NCBI RefSeq assembly: GCF_000069945.1
Contig: NC_010545.1
Location: 434,001 to 498,000, forward strand
DNA length: 64,000 bases
Reading direction: 5' to 3'
Origin: Corynebacterium urealyticum DSM 7109
GTDB lineage: Bacteria > Actinomycetota > Actinomycetes > Mycobacteriales > Mycobacteriaceae
The notes beneath the pieces are model-generated. The model saw only the letters and a program-made list of their open reading frames with translations, searched no databases and was not told the DNA's origin. The translations under genes were made by a program, and so were the position numbers. Below, piece by piece: positions 26,351 through 34,456 of this stretch (position 1 is its first letter; each line of letters opens with the position of its first letter).

Positions 26351-27988
26351 ATGCACCACTCCACACTGTCCAACCAGCCCGGTACCAGCGGCGACGCGAC
26401 CGCGAACACTGCCAACGCCAACCCAACCCCCGCGATCCCGCGCGTGCTGTCCATCGCGGGCACCGACCCCTCAGGCGGCGCGGGCCAGACCGCGGACCTG
26501 AAGTCCATCGCCGCGGCCGGTGGCTACGGCATGTCCGTCATCACCGCCCTGGTGTCCCAGAACACCCACGGCGTGCAGGCCATCGAGGAGATCGACCACG
26601 ACTTCGTCCGTAAGCAGTTCGACTCGGTCTTCGGGGACGTCACCGTCGACGCCATCAAGATCGGCATGCTCGGCGACGCCGCGACCGTCGCCCTCGTCCG
26701 CGAGGCGCTGCGCGACAACCCCGCGCCCGTCGTCGTCCTCGACCCGGTCATGGTCTCCAGCTCTGGTCACCGCCTGCTGGAGGAGGACGCGGAGGACGCG
26801 GTGCGCGGCCTGGTTGCGGACGTGGACGTCATCACCCCGAACGTCCCCGAGCTCGCTGTCCTGACGGGGAAGGACGCCGCCACCGACTACGACGCCGCCG
26901 TCGCCCAGGCCCAGCCGCTCGCCAGGGAGAACGACACCATCGTCATCGTCAAGGGCGGCCACCTCAGCGGGGAGCGCGCGGACAACGCCGTCGTATACCC
27001 GGACGGGCGGGTGGACCGGGTGCCGACCTACCGCATCGATACGCGCAATACCCACGGCACCGGCTGCAGCCTCTCCTCGGCGCTGGCCACCCGCATGGGG
27101 CTCGGCGAGGACGCCGGGACCGCGCTGCGCTGGTCGACCCGCTGGCTGCACGAGGCGATCGAGAACGGTGAGAAGCTGCAGGTCGGCGACGGCACCGGCT
27201 TCGGCCCCGTCGACCATAGCCACCGTTCCCGCCGGCTGGAGCAGGTCGCGAGCAGCGAGATCTGGCCGCACCTGCGTGGCGAGCTGCCGGAAGGTCAGGG
27301 CTACGCCGCCGCCCCGACCCCGCACCTGGAACCGGCGGGGCCGCACACCCGCCGTCTGTGGGAGCTGACGGGCCAGGTGTGGCAGGAGATCATGGAGCTG
27401 CCGTTCATCCGTGGGCTGGCTTCCGGGCGACTGCCGGAGGAGGATTTCAACTTCTACCTCGCCCAGGACGCCCTGTACCTGAACCGCTACTCGCGCGCGC
27501 TGGCGGAGCTGTCCACCAAGGCGCCGGATTCCGCGGGCCAGGTGATGTGGGCGAACTCCGCGGCCGGCTGCATCGAGGGCGAGGCAGAGCTGCACCGTTC
27601 CTGGCTGAAGGGCCGTGGGATCGAGGACGCGTCCGCGAATCCGGTGGCGCCGTCCCCGGTCACGCTCGCGTACACGAACTTCCTGGTCGCGACGGCCGCC
27701 GTGGAGCCGTATGTGTGCGGGGTCGCCGGGGTGCTGCCGTGCTTCTGGCTGTACGCGGAGATCGGGCTGGAGCTGACGCGGGCGAATCACGACGCCCACC
27801 CGTTTAAGGCCTGGCTGGATACTTACGCTGACGAGGAGTTCCTCTCCGGGGCGCGGGAGGCGATCCAGCGCACCGAGGCGGCTTTCGAGGCGGCGAGCGA
27901 GGAGGAGCGGGAGGCGGCGACGTCCGCGTATCTCAACGCGGCGGTCTACGAGCGGGAGTTCTTCGACCAGGCAGATCGCCGCTGGTAG
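26351..27988 (+). CDS. thiD: Bifunctional HMP/HMP-P kinase - TenA (thiaminase II-type) fusion
   Basis: This 545-residue fusion serves thiamine pyrimidine supply. Residues about 30-290 are ThiD (GTDPSGGAGQTADLK, DPVMVSSSG, NTHGTGCSLSSALA), phosphorylating hydroxymethylpyrimidine twice. Residues about 330-545 are TenA, which salvages degraded thiamine. Its active cysteine is expected in GVLPCFWLYAEIG, and the catalytic glutamate in VYEREFFDQA. The N-terminal 30 residues are Thr/Asn-rich. The gene stands alone under a TPP riboswitch. ThiD-TenA fusions are known in actinobacteria. Confidence 0.94.
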   Translation: MHHSTLSNQPGTSGDATANTANANPTPAIPRVLSIAGTDPSGGAGQTADLKSIAAAGGYGMSVITALVSQNTHGVQAIEEIDHDFVRKQFDSVFGDVTVDAIKIGMLGDAATVALVREALRDNPAPVVVLDPVMVSSSGHRLLEEDAEDAVRGLVADVDVITPNVPELAVLTGKDAATDYDAAVAQAQPLARENDTIVIVKGGHLSGERADNAVVYPDGRVDRVPTYRIDTRNTHGTGCSLSSALATRMGLGEDAGTALRWSTRWLHEAIENGEKLQVGDGTGFGPVDHSHRSRRLEQVASSEIWPHLRGELPEGQGYAAAPTPHLEPAGPHTRRLWELTGQVWQEIMELPFIRGLASGRLPEEDFNFYLAQDALYLNRYSRALAELSTKAPDSAGQVMWANSAAGCIEGEAELHRSWLKGRGIEDASANPVAPSPVTLAYTNFLVATAAVEPYVCGVAGVLPCFWLYAEIGLELTRANHDAHPFKAWLDTYADEEFLSGAREAIQRTEAAFEAASEEEREAATSAYLNAAVYEREFFDQADRRW

Positions 27989-28154
27989 CAGGCGGTGGCG
28001 CTCGTCCCCACAGCGTGGACGATGACGTCCGTCCCTTCCGCTTAGCTTTCGACGGGGACGTCCCTGCTGGTTAGGGCCCGCCCTTTGGTGCGCCACCGCA
28101 CCCGCTCGCGCCGCAACCCGGTGGTGTCGCAGCCCTCTTGTAAGCTATTGAGCC

Positions 28155-29495
28155 ATGGGAAGATTGTTCGGAACCGACGGTGTTCGTGGCCTTGCAAATG
28201 AGAAGCTGACTGCCCCGCTGGCTATGCGGCTGGGCGCGGCGGCGGCCCGGGTACTGACGGAAAAGAAGTCCACCGACCGCCGCCCGACCGCGATCATCGG
28301 CCGGGACCCGCGCGTGTCCGGGGAGATGCTGACTGCCGCCCTGTCCGCGGGCTTGGCTTCGCAGGGCGTGGACGTGCTGGACGTGGGCGTGCTGCCCACC
28401 CCGGCGGTTGCGTTCCTGACCGATGATTATGGCTCCGACATGGGGGTTATGGTCTCCGCGAGCCACAACCCCATGCCGGATAACGGCATCAAGTTCTTCG
28501 CCATCGGTGGGCGCAAGCTCGAGGACTGGATCGAGGACGAGATCGAGCAGGAGATGGGCAAGCTGCCGGAGGAAGGCCCCACCGGTGCGGCCATCGGCCG
28601 GGTTTTCGACCAGTCCCACAGCGCGCTGGACCGCTACCTGCACCACCTGCAGCAGGCGGTGCACACCCGCCTGGACGGCATCAAGGTCGTGGTGGACTGC
28701 GCCCACGGCGCGGCATACCAGGCCGCCCCGATGGCCTACGAGGCCGCGGGCGCGGAGGTCGTCGCCGTGTCGAATAAGCCGAATGGCTACAACATCAACG
28801 ACGGTGTTGGTTCCACGCACATTGACCAGCTGCAGAAGGCTGTCGTCGAGCATGGTGCGGACCTGGGCCTGGCGCACGACGGCGACGCCGACCGCTGCCT
28901 CGCCGTGGACGCGCAGGGCAACGTCGTTGATGGGGACCAGATCATGGCCGTCCTCGCACTGTCGATGAAGGACGGCGGTGAGCTGAAGCGCAACACGCTG
29001 GTCGCGACGGTGATGTCCAACCTCGGGCTGAAGCTGGCGATGGAGCGCAACGGCATCACACTGCGGCAGACGCAGGTGGGCGACCGTTATGTGGTGGAGG
29101 ACCTGCGCGCCGGGGATTACTCCCTGGGCGGCGAGCAGTCCGGCCACATCGTGATCCCGGAGCACGGCACGACCGGAGACGGACTGCTCACGGGGCTGTT
29201 CCTGATGGCCCGGATGGCGACGACGGGGAAGACGCTGGCGGAGCTGGCGTCCGCGATGCAGGTGTTGCCGCAGACGCTGATTAACGTGCCGGTGTCCAAC
29301 AAGGCTGCGATCGCCGGTGACGCGCGGGTGAAGCAGGCCATCGCGAAGGCGGAGGAGGAGCTCGGCGAGACCGGCCGGGTGCTGCTGCGCCCGTCGGGCA
29401 CCGAGGAGCTGTTCCGCGTGATGGTGGAGGCCGCGGATTCCGCGACGGCGCGCAAGATCGCCGGCCAGCTGGCGGCAGTCGTCGCCGAGGTGTAG
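28155..29495 (+). CDS. glmM: Phosphoglucosamine mutase
   Basis: GlmM interconverts glucosamine-6-phosphate and glucosamine-1-phosphate for peptidoglycan precursors. The 446-residue protein begins [15 protein letters not shown]. The phosphoserine loop [15 protein letters not shown] lies at about residues 97-111, and the metal-binding loop [11 protein letters not shown] and the C-terminal [13 protein letters not shown] are intact. It lies downstream of rpsI and upstream of a T7SS-associated operon, as in mycobacteria, while glmS is 7 kb away. Confidence 0.97.
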   Translation: MGRLFGTDGVRGLANEKLTAPLAMRLGAAAARVLTEKKSTDRRPTAIIGRDPRVSGEMLTAALSAGLASQGVDVLDVGVLPTPAVAFLTDDYGSDMGVMVSASHNPMPDNGIKFFAIGGRKLEDWIEDEIEQEMGKLPEEGPTGAAIGRVFDQSHSALDRYLHHLQQAVHTRLDGIKVVVDCAHGAAYQAAPMAYEAAGAEVVAVSNKPNGYNINDGVGSTHIDQLQKAVVEHGADLGLAHDGDADRCLAVDAQGNVVDGDQIMAVLALSMKDGGELKRNTLVATVMSNLGLKLAMERNGITLRQTQVGDRYVVEDLRAGDYSLGGEQSGHIVIPEHGTTGDGLLTGLFLMARMATTGKTLAELASAMQVLPQTLINVPVSNKAAIAGDARVKQAIAKAEEELGETGRVLLRPSGTEELFRVMVEAADSATARKIAGQLAAVVAEV

Positions 29496-29595
29496 CCGGG
29501 CGCGGGCCTGGGGCTCAGTCTGCGCGCATAGGCGTTGCATCCGGGCCTGGGGTTCGCGCCACGTGCCCACGAAGTCCCGCGGATTTCGGATTTTC

Positions 29596-29626
29596 GGGAA
29601 CCTTTCGCCCCGTGGCGTTGTCTAAT
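29596..29626 (+). promoter_or_regulatory. ECF-sigma-type promoter, twin of the esxU promoter
   Basis: GGGAACCTTTCG (from 29596) and GTTGTCTAATA (from 29617) repeat the esxU promoter exactly, with 15 bases between GGGAAC and GTTGTC. It lies about 80 bases before the GTG at 29708 and probably drives the three genes that follow. Confidence 0.65.
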
Positions 29627-29707
29627 AGGGCGGAAGGTTTTTTGCTGCCCGGTGCCGGCCACGACCGGTAGGCGTTGGGCGCGATGCGCGAAGGGGGCGC
29701 GGGGGAC

Positions 29708-30022
29708 GTGTCTGAGGGGTCGAAGTCGCTTGCGGTGGAGCCGCAGAAGCTGATCGAATACGCGGAGCTGCTGGGGCGCCACCAGCAGTCTTGGTCGCAA
29801 CTTTTGGCAGGTCAGCGGCCAGACATCGCAGCCAGCGCGTTCGGGGAGGGCTTGAGCGCGCAGGGGCACCGCATCGAGCGTGTGCTCGCGCAGCTGCATG
29901 AGCTGCGGCAACGCCAGTCTGAGCAGGTCGCAGCGGAGGCGCGGGCAGCCGCCACACTGGCCCGGGACGCCGAGGACGCCGATCACAGCGCGGCGGGCGC
30001 CATCGCTGAGGTGCTCCGATGA
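29708..30022 (+). CDS. Small helical T7SS-associated protein, Rv3440c-like
   Basis: GTG 29708 after GGGGGAC gives 104 residues starting VSEGSKSLAVEPQKLIEYAELLGRHQQSW, a mostly helical protein of about WXG100/EspC size without a clear WXG turn. It lies just downstream of glmM, as Rv3440c does in M. tuberculosis (recalled synteny). It shares its promoter type with esxU-esxT, so a type VII substrate or partner role is plausible. The stop overlaps the next start (ATGA). Confidence 0.65.
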   Translation: MSEGSKSLAVEPQKLIEYAELLGRHQQSWSQLLAGQRPDIAASAFGEGLSAQGHRIERVLAQLHELRQRQSEQVAAEARAAATLARDAEDADHSAAGAIAEVLR

Positions 30023-31125
30023 AGCAACAGCAGCGCGTGGAGCGCGCCATCAAGCAGCTGGCCAGTTACGGCGTCCCGGTGGGGCCCGCGGAGTCCGCCG
30101 CCGGATTCACCCGCGGCCTGGACCCGGATGCCCTGCAGTCCGCCGCCCATCTTCTGTTCCGGACGCCACCGCCGGTACTCCAGGCGGACCCGAAGGATCT
30201 TGAGGGCTGCGGTGGTGTGCAGCTGGCCCAGGCGTGTGCCGCGCAGCAGCAGTATGACCAGGGTTTGGTGCATGTTGCGGAGTCCGGCCGGGGCGCCGCG
30301 GATCTCATCGGCAACCTCTGTGAGCACACGGCCGCGGAGGTGGAGCGGATCGTTTCCCGCTTTGAGGACCAGGTGGAGCAGTTCCGCATCGCGTTGCCGG
30401 AGTGCCCGCCGGAGCTGCTGAAGGCGATGGGGGATTCAGCCCAGCGCGCGGTGTGCGAGCAGCTGGAACGCCGCAACAAGGCGCTTGGCGAGGCGGCTGA
30501 TCAGCTGGTCGCGGATTGCGAAGCGGCGGTGGCCGGCGGTGAAGGGGAGGTCCAGCTCAGCACCACCGATCCGGCGGTGCTGGAGGCGGTGAACGGACAG
30601 GACGTCGGCGGTGGCCACGGTGAGCAGCCAGAGCAGGGTGGCGAGGTTAGCTCGGAGGGGCAGGACGCCACGCCGGCTCTCGGCACGGACTCACCGGAAC
30701 ATGATGGTCGAGGGGGCGAGGCTGCGCTGGTCGCGGAGCCGCAGCCCCAGGAAGCGCCGGGCCCGGAGGGTGACGTGGCAGGTTCGGGCCAGGATGGTGC
30801 TGCGAACGACGATGCAGGCGGAACCACGACCTACGGTGGCGATGTGCAGTCGGGTGACGACGGGGCCGTCGTCGAACTGGAGACCTCCGGGGCGCTGCCG
30901 CAGGACGTCGAGCCTGCCGAGGTGGCGGCCTGGAGCCCGGATATCTGGCTGGCCGAGGGCGCGGGCACCGCCCAGGCAGAGCAGGCTTTCCATGCTTCCG
31001 GCGATGGGGCGATCGGTGGGGTGAATGCTGAGCCCGGAGGCTCACCCGCGGTGAAGCCCGCGACTACCGGGATCACCCTGGAACGGACCTATGAGGTGGG
31101 GATTGAAAGGAGCGGGCAGTGGTAG
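30019..31125 (+). CDS. Helical protein with acidic low-complexity tail, Rv3439c-like
   Basis: This 368-residue protein is coupled by overlap to the gene before it. Residues about 1-175 are helical, with recurrent Cys, Gln and Glu (GCGGVQLAQACAAQQQYD, LIGNLCEHTAAEVERIVSRFEDQVEQF). From about 180 it becomes Gly/Glu/Gln-rich low complexity, with a short ordered end. No signal peptide or membrane segment is seen. The position and the two-gene arrangement match Rv3440c-Rv3439c. It may be a long ESX-associated substrate or effector; the function is unknown. Confidence 0.6.
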   Translation: MKQQQRVERAIKQLASYGVPVGPAESAAGFTRGLDPDALQSAAHLLFRTPPPVLQADPKDLEGCGGVQLAQACAAQQQYDQGLVHVAESGRGAADLIGNLCEHTAAEVERIVSRFEDQVEQFRIALPECPPELLKAMGDSAQRAVCEQLERRNKALGEAADQLVADCEAAVAGGEGEVQLSTTDPAVLEAVNGQDVGGGHGEQPEQGGEVSSEGQDATPALGTDSPEHDGRGGEAALVAEPQPQEAPGPEGDVAGSGQDGAANDDAGGTTTYGGDVQSGDDGAVVELETSGALPQDVEPAEVAAWSPDIWLAEGAGTAQAEQAFHASGDGAIGGVNAEPGGSPAVKPATTGITLERTYEVGIERSGQW

Positions 31126-31463
31126 ACCGCGATAAGTACGAGGCGATCATGGGGGAGTTCCTCGCCCGCATGGATGAGGCAGCGACGGCCTTCGAGCGTG
31201 AGATGTCCCAGCACCGGGATACCCTGGAGAAGCTTGTGGAACGCCAAGCCCAGGCGGGGCAGGATGGCAAGAGCGCTCACGGGGGCTTCGACGCCAGCAC
31301 CGCCGGTGGCCGAGAGGCCGCGGACCGGGCAGCCGGCGCCACGGGCGTGGATAGTGACGAGCCCGCGAGCAACCGGGCGGGGGTCGGTCATCCCGGCCCG
31401 GGCCTGGCAGAGCGCGACATTAAGCGGGCCGGCTGGTGCGTGCCCTCGAACCTCTTCGACTAG
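31119..31463 (+). CDS. Small hypothetical protein, third gene of the T7SS-associated operon
   Basis: GTG 31119 overlaps the end of the previous gene by seven bases and has AAAGGAG (31106-31112) upstream. The 114-residue product is helical at the N-terminus (DKYEAIMGEFLARMDEAATAFEREMSQHRDTLEKLVERQ; likely coiled coil), then Gly/Ala-rich, ending KRAGWCVPSNLFD. I recognise no family. Its tight coupling suggests it works with the two proteins encoded upstream. Confidence 0.55.
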   Translation: MVDRDKYEAIMGEFLARMDEAATAFEREMSQHRDTLEKLVERQAQAGQDGKSAHGGFDASTAGGREAADRAAGATGVDSDEPASNRAGVGHPGPGLAERDIKRAGWCVPSNLFD

Positions 31464-31493
31464 GGGCACCAAGCGGGTTTTTCATAGAACCAG

Positions 31494-32174
31494 CTAGCGG
31501 TCATCCAACTGCCTGAAGGTGATGTTGATCCGGCCTTCCTTGAGCCCGCATCCGTCGGGCAGGGTCTCGGGCCTGGTCTGGGGGACGCCGTGGAAAGCCA
31601 GGCGCTTCGGTCCGCCGAAGACGATGACGTCGCCGCTGATCAGGGTCACTTCATCCCACGGTTGATTGCGAGTCTCGGTGCTCCCGATGCGGAACAGGGC
31701 CTCATCACCGATGGACAGCGAGACGACCGGTGCCAGCGAGTTCTCGTTGCGGTCCTGGTGCATGCCCATGGTCGCGCCGGGCGGGTAGTAGTTGACCAGC
31801 GCCATGTCGGGTCGGAAGGTGTCTGCCCAGGCGGACAACGGGGCGTCGTAGCGCGCGGCGCTGGCCAATGCCTGCCTAGCGATCTCCGCGAGGTTCTCCG
31901 GCACTTGGGGTACGCGATGCCCTGCGACGTGGGTGACGTAGCGGTACGTCGGTTCGGTCACCCACATGCGGCCCAGGTGCAGCATGAATACCTGCATGCG
32001 GCCGCTTTTCAGCTGCGGACGACTCATGCTCAACGGGGTGCCCGCCAGCTCACGGGCGATCTCGCGGAGCTGGGAGACGACCGCGGCCTGCTGCCCAAGC
32101 TCGAGCCAGCCCGGAAGATGCACGACGCCAGGGGTGATGCGGGCGTCGTCACGCGGGAGGTCGTCGAAAAGCAT
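31494..32174 (-). CDS. alkB: AlkB-type 2-oxoglutarate/Fe(II) dioxygenase (alkylated nucleic acid repair)
   Basis: AlkB enzymes oxidatively demethylate 1-methyladenine and 3-methylcytosine. The iron ligands are visible as H139-x-D141 in MGMHQDRNE and H195 in LAFHGV. The 2-oxoglutarate-binding arginines are in RINITFR (215 and 221), and NYYPPGATMG is the substrate-lid motif. Length 226 residues is normal. It converges with the preceding operon. No Ada-type regulator lies next to it. Confidence 0.88.
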   Translation of the reverse strand: MLFDDLPRDDARITPGVVHLPGWLELGQQAAVVSQLREIARELAGTPLSMSRPQLKSGRMQVFMLHLGRMWVTEPTYRYVTHVAGHRVPQVPENLAEIARQALASAARYDAPLSAWADTFRPDMALVNYYPPGATMGMHQDRNENSLAPVVSLSIGDEALFRIGSTETRNQPWDEVTLISGDVIVFGGPKRLAFHGVPQTRPETLPDGCGLKEGRINITFRQLDDR

Positions 32175-32313
32175 AGTGCCCCAAGTCTAGGACGCCTCGG
32201 CGCCGACTTGCCCTCGCTGGGAGGAAAGCGGCTGCAAGCGAGGGACGGTGACGCTCAAAGCGTGCCCCGGGGTTAACGCCACATGTTCTTTGTGGTGGCT
32301 TTCTATCTTTCGC

Positions 32314-33108
32314 TTATACCCATTCCGGGTTCTCGAGGTCTACGCCATGTGCAGCGGCGACATGCTCAATCGCGTTGGCGAGCCACTGCGCCAGGCCCTC
32401 CTGCTGGCGCTCGTAGTACTCCGTGAACCGCGGGTCGGTGATGTAGCCGCGGGAGATCAGGTAGTGCTTTGCATAGCTGACCGGGAAGAACTCGCTTAAC
32501 ACCTCGCGGTGTTCTGCAACCAGCTGGGCGGCCTCGTCGCTATCCGCGGCGACACCATTGGCCACCGCTGCGGCGAGACGGGCGTCCACAGCGTCGAACT
32601 TTTCCTTGTGAGCGGCCCAGTCCTGCGCGCCCCAGTTGCTGGTGCGCTGCTGGCTGATCTGCCAGTCGTCGGTACCTTCGTATCGTTCTTTGGCCTCGGC
32701 CTGGTGCTCCGCGAAGTTCGCGTTGCCGATGATGCGGCCGATCTCGTTGAGGTCTGGCTTGTTGTTTGTCATTTCCTTCTCCAATAGTTCGTCGATGGCG
32801 GTGAGCATGTCCGTGAGGTGAGCGCGCTGATCGATCAGGCTTTCACGCTGCCTGCGCAGGTGCTCGATAGCGGAGGATTCGCCGGCGAGCAGCTTCTTGA
32901 TCTCAGCGAGCTTCATCCCAGTGACTCGGTAAATCAGGATGTGCTGGATTCGCTCCACATCCTCAGGGGTGTAGAGGCGGTAGTTAGACCAGCTTCTTTC
33001 GGTCGGTGTCACGAGGCCCTGGCTTTCCCAGTGGTGCAGAGTGCGCACTGTGACCTTCAGGGTCTCGGCTACCTCTCCGACGGTGTAGAGAGTGTCTTCT
33101 GTAGCCAT
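32314..33108 (-). CDS. MerR-family transcriptional regulator, TipA-like
   Basis: This 264-residue protein has an N-terminal MerR winged helix (YTVGEVAETLKVTVRTLHHWE, residues about 8-28), a long coiled-coil dimerisation helix (about 75-115) and a C-terminal TipAS-type domain (about 120-255; WGAQDWAAHKEKFDAVDARL ... YYERQQEGLAQWLANAIEHVA). TipA-type regulators bind antibiotics or other ligands and usually activate their own gene. ATG 33108 is chosen because the promoter just upstream would start transcription at that codon. An ATG nine bases earlier is also in frame. Confidence 0.88.
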   Translation of the reverse strand: MATEDTLYTVGEVAETLKVTVRTLHHWESQGLVTPTERSWSNYRLYTPEDVERIQHILIYRVTGMKLAEIKKLLAGESSAIEHLRRQRESLIDQRAHLTDMLTAIDELLEKEMTNNKPDLNEIGRIIGNANFAEHQAEAKERYEGTDDWQISQQRTSNWGAQDWAAHKEKFDAVDARLAAAVANGVAADSDEAAQLVAEHREVLSEFFPVSYAKHYLISRGYITDPRFTEYYERQQEGLAQWLANAIEHVAAAHGVDLENPEWV

Positions 33109-33146
33109 GAACCTCATTGTGCTGTCTGACGCAGCGTCAGGGTCAA
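33109..33146 (-). promoter_or_regulatory. MerR-type autoregulated promoter with 19-bp spacer and dyad operator
   Basis: On the minus strand, TTGACC (33146-33141) and CACAAT (33121-33116) are separated by 19 bases, the over-long spacer typical of MerR-activated promoters. The spacer contains the palindrome CTGACGCTGCGTCAG (33140-33126). The predicted transcript start falls at about 33109, next to the ATG. Confidence 0.7.
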
Positions 33147-33252
33147 GCCCTTGGGCGAACTTGCCGTTAATTTATTGCCCCAGACTGCTGGTGATCGGAG
33201 CTACGGGTGTCTGGCTCGACCTATTGTCTTGTGGTCGGCGTTGCGATAGGCT

Positions 33253-33278
33253 TGAATCAAGAATCTAAAAGTGATTCA
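33253..33278 (+). promoter_or_regulatory. Candidate XRE operator overlapping a promoter
   Basis: TGAATCA (33253-33259) and TGATTCA (33272-33278) form an inverted repeat with 12 bases between. TTGCGA (33241-33246) and TCTAAA (33264-33269) could be the -35 and -10, which puts the -10 inside the repeat. This is a natural site for autorepression by the XRE protein encoded 20 bases downstream. Confidence 0.45.
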
Positions 33279-33297
33279 CAGTTCGGGGGTGAGTGAA

Positions 33298-33618
33298 ATG
33301 ATTTCGGCAATTGAGAGCGCTCTTAGCTCTGCAGGCCTCTCGCAGCGTGACCTGGCCGCACGTACTGGACTTTCACAGTCAACGGTGCATCGCATACTCA
33401 AGGGGGAGCGGAACGTGAAGATGCCGGAGCTAATTCGCATCGCCGATGCAACTGGCTGCACCGTTGCGCAGCTCACGGGTGAAGGGGTTGCGAAACGTGT
33501 CGTGTGCGCAGCGCGCAGCACCAATGGCGCCAAGATGGACGTCATGCGCCAGAGGTTGCTCCACTTTATGGAGCTGGATGCCTACCTGGACGATCAAGCG
33601 ATCGCGAAGGTCCTATGA
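33298..33618 (+). CDS. XRE-family helix-turn-helix protein, putative antitoxin
   Basis: The 106-residue protein has a classic XRE helix-turn-helix at residues about 12-35 (GLSQRDLAARTGLSQSTVHR) and a short C-terminal helical tail. ATG 33298 lies 7-8 bases after GGGGGTGA. It overlaps the next gene by four bases (ATGA). XRE proteins paired with ImmA/IrrE proteases act as repressors or antitoxins inactivated by the protease. The local sequence is less GC-rich than its neighbours, suggesting acquisition. Confidence 0.82.
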   Translation: MISAIESALSSAGLSQRDLAARTGLSQSTVHRILKGERNVKMPELIRIADATGCTVAQLTGEGVAKRVVCAARSTNGAKMDVMRQRLLHFMELDAYLDDQAIAKVL

Positions 33619-34439
33619 ACAGCTCGAACGAGACACAAGCGAAAAAGGCAGCCCAAGAATTTCGCACTGCCCATGGGCTGGGTGTGCAACCACTCGGAGA
33701 CCTGGTCGGGATCGTCGAACGATTCACGGGGTACGACGTCGCGGTTGTTGAGGCGGAAGCAGACGAACACGGGCTGACCATGTTTGATCCGGCGCGTGAG
33801 CACATCCTCATAGGTGTGGCCCGCACGCGTCATCCGATGCGGCAGCGCAGCACTCTTGCGCACGAACTGGGGCACGTAATCTTCAAGGATTACCTTGAAG
33901 ATCCGCAGATCCGTGCAAGTAATTGGGGCTCCCGCCGCCCAGCTGAGGAGGTCCGCGCAGATGCCTTCGCCCGGCACCTGTTGATCCCTCAAGAGGGCCT
34001 CAAGGCGTGGTTGGGGGTTGAGGAGCCTATCTCGGAGGTGACGCTTTCGCGGGTTGTGCAGCGTTACCTCGTGTCGCCAGCGATCGCTGCTATTGCGCTC
34101 CGGGACACGGGTTATATCAATTCTGATTTAACGGAAAAGTGGCAGCAGATCTCCACCGGTACGCTGGCGACGAAATACGGTTGGCGTGACTATTATCTTG
34201 GCCTCCAGGAGGAGGCAGACCGAATCCGAGCGCCGCAGAAACTTTTAGCTCGCGCCACCAGGGGGTATATCGAAGGCGTGGTGAGCGCCCAATCAATTGC
34301 CACGCTGCGCGGTATCCCTGAGGCGGAGCTACTTGCTGAGTTTGCCGAAGCAGGAATTGCGCCGAAGCCGCAGCCCGAGGATGAATTTGAGATTCAGCAC
34401 TTGCCACCAGTGAACGTGGATCTCAGTGATTTGGAATAG
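33615..34439 (+). CDS. ImmA/IrrE-family zinc metalloprotease
   Basis: The 274-residue protein has the zinc motif HELGH at residues 83-87 (RSTLAHELGHVIF) and the downstream glutamate/aspartate motif EEVRADAFARHLLIP (about 111-125), together typical of ImmA/IrrE (COG2856) proteases that cleave XRE repressors. The C-terminal 130 residues are helical, with an acidic end. The start codon overlaps the XRE stop. In-frame codons upstream of 33615 run through the XRE gene in another frame and are not used. It forms a three-gene unit with the XRE and PIN-like genes. Confidence 0.85.
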   Translation: MNSSNETQAKKAAQEFRTAHGLGVQPLGDLVGIVERFTGYDVAVVEAEADEHGLTMFDPAREHILIGVARTRHPMRQRSTLAHELGHVIFKDYLEDPQIRASNWGSRRPAEEVRADAFARHLLIPQEGLKAWLGVEEPISEVTLSRVVQRYLVSPAIAAIALRDTGYINSDLTEKWQQISTGTLATKYGWRDYYLGLQEEADRIRAPQKLLARATRGYIEGVVSAQSIATLRGIPEAELLAEFAEAGIAPKPQPEDEFEIQHLPPVNVDLSDLE

Positions 34440-34456
34440 GAGGGGGAGGGGGCCCG

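Noticed and set aside
33504-33614. Upstream extension of the ImmA/IrrE gene
   Set aside because: It lies inside the XRE gene in another frame. ATG 33615 gives the usual four-base overlap and a family-like N-terminus.
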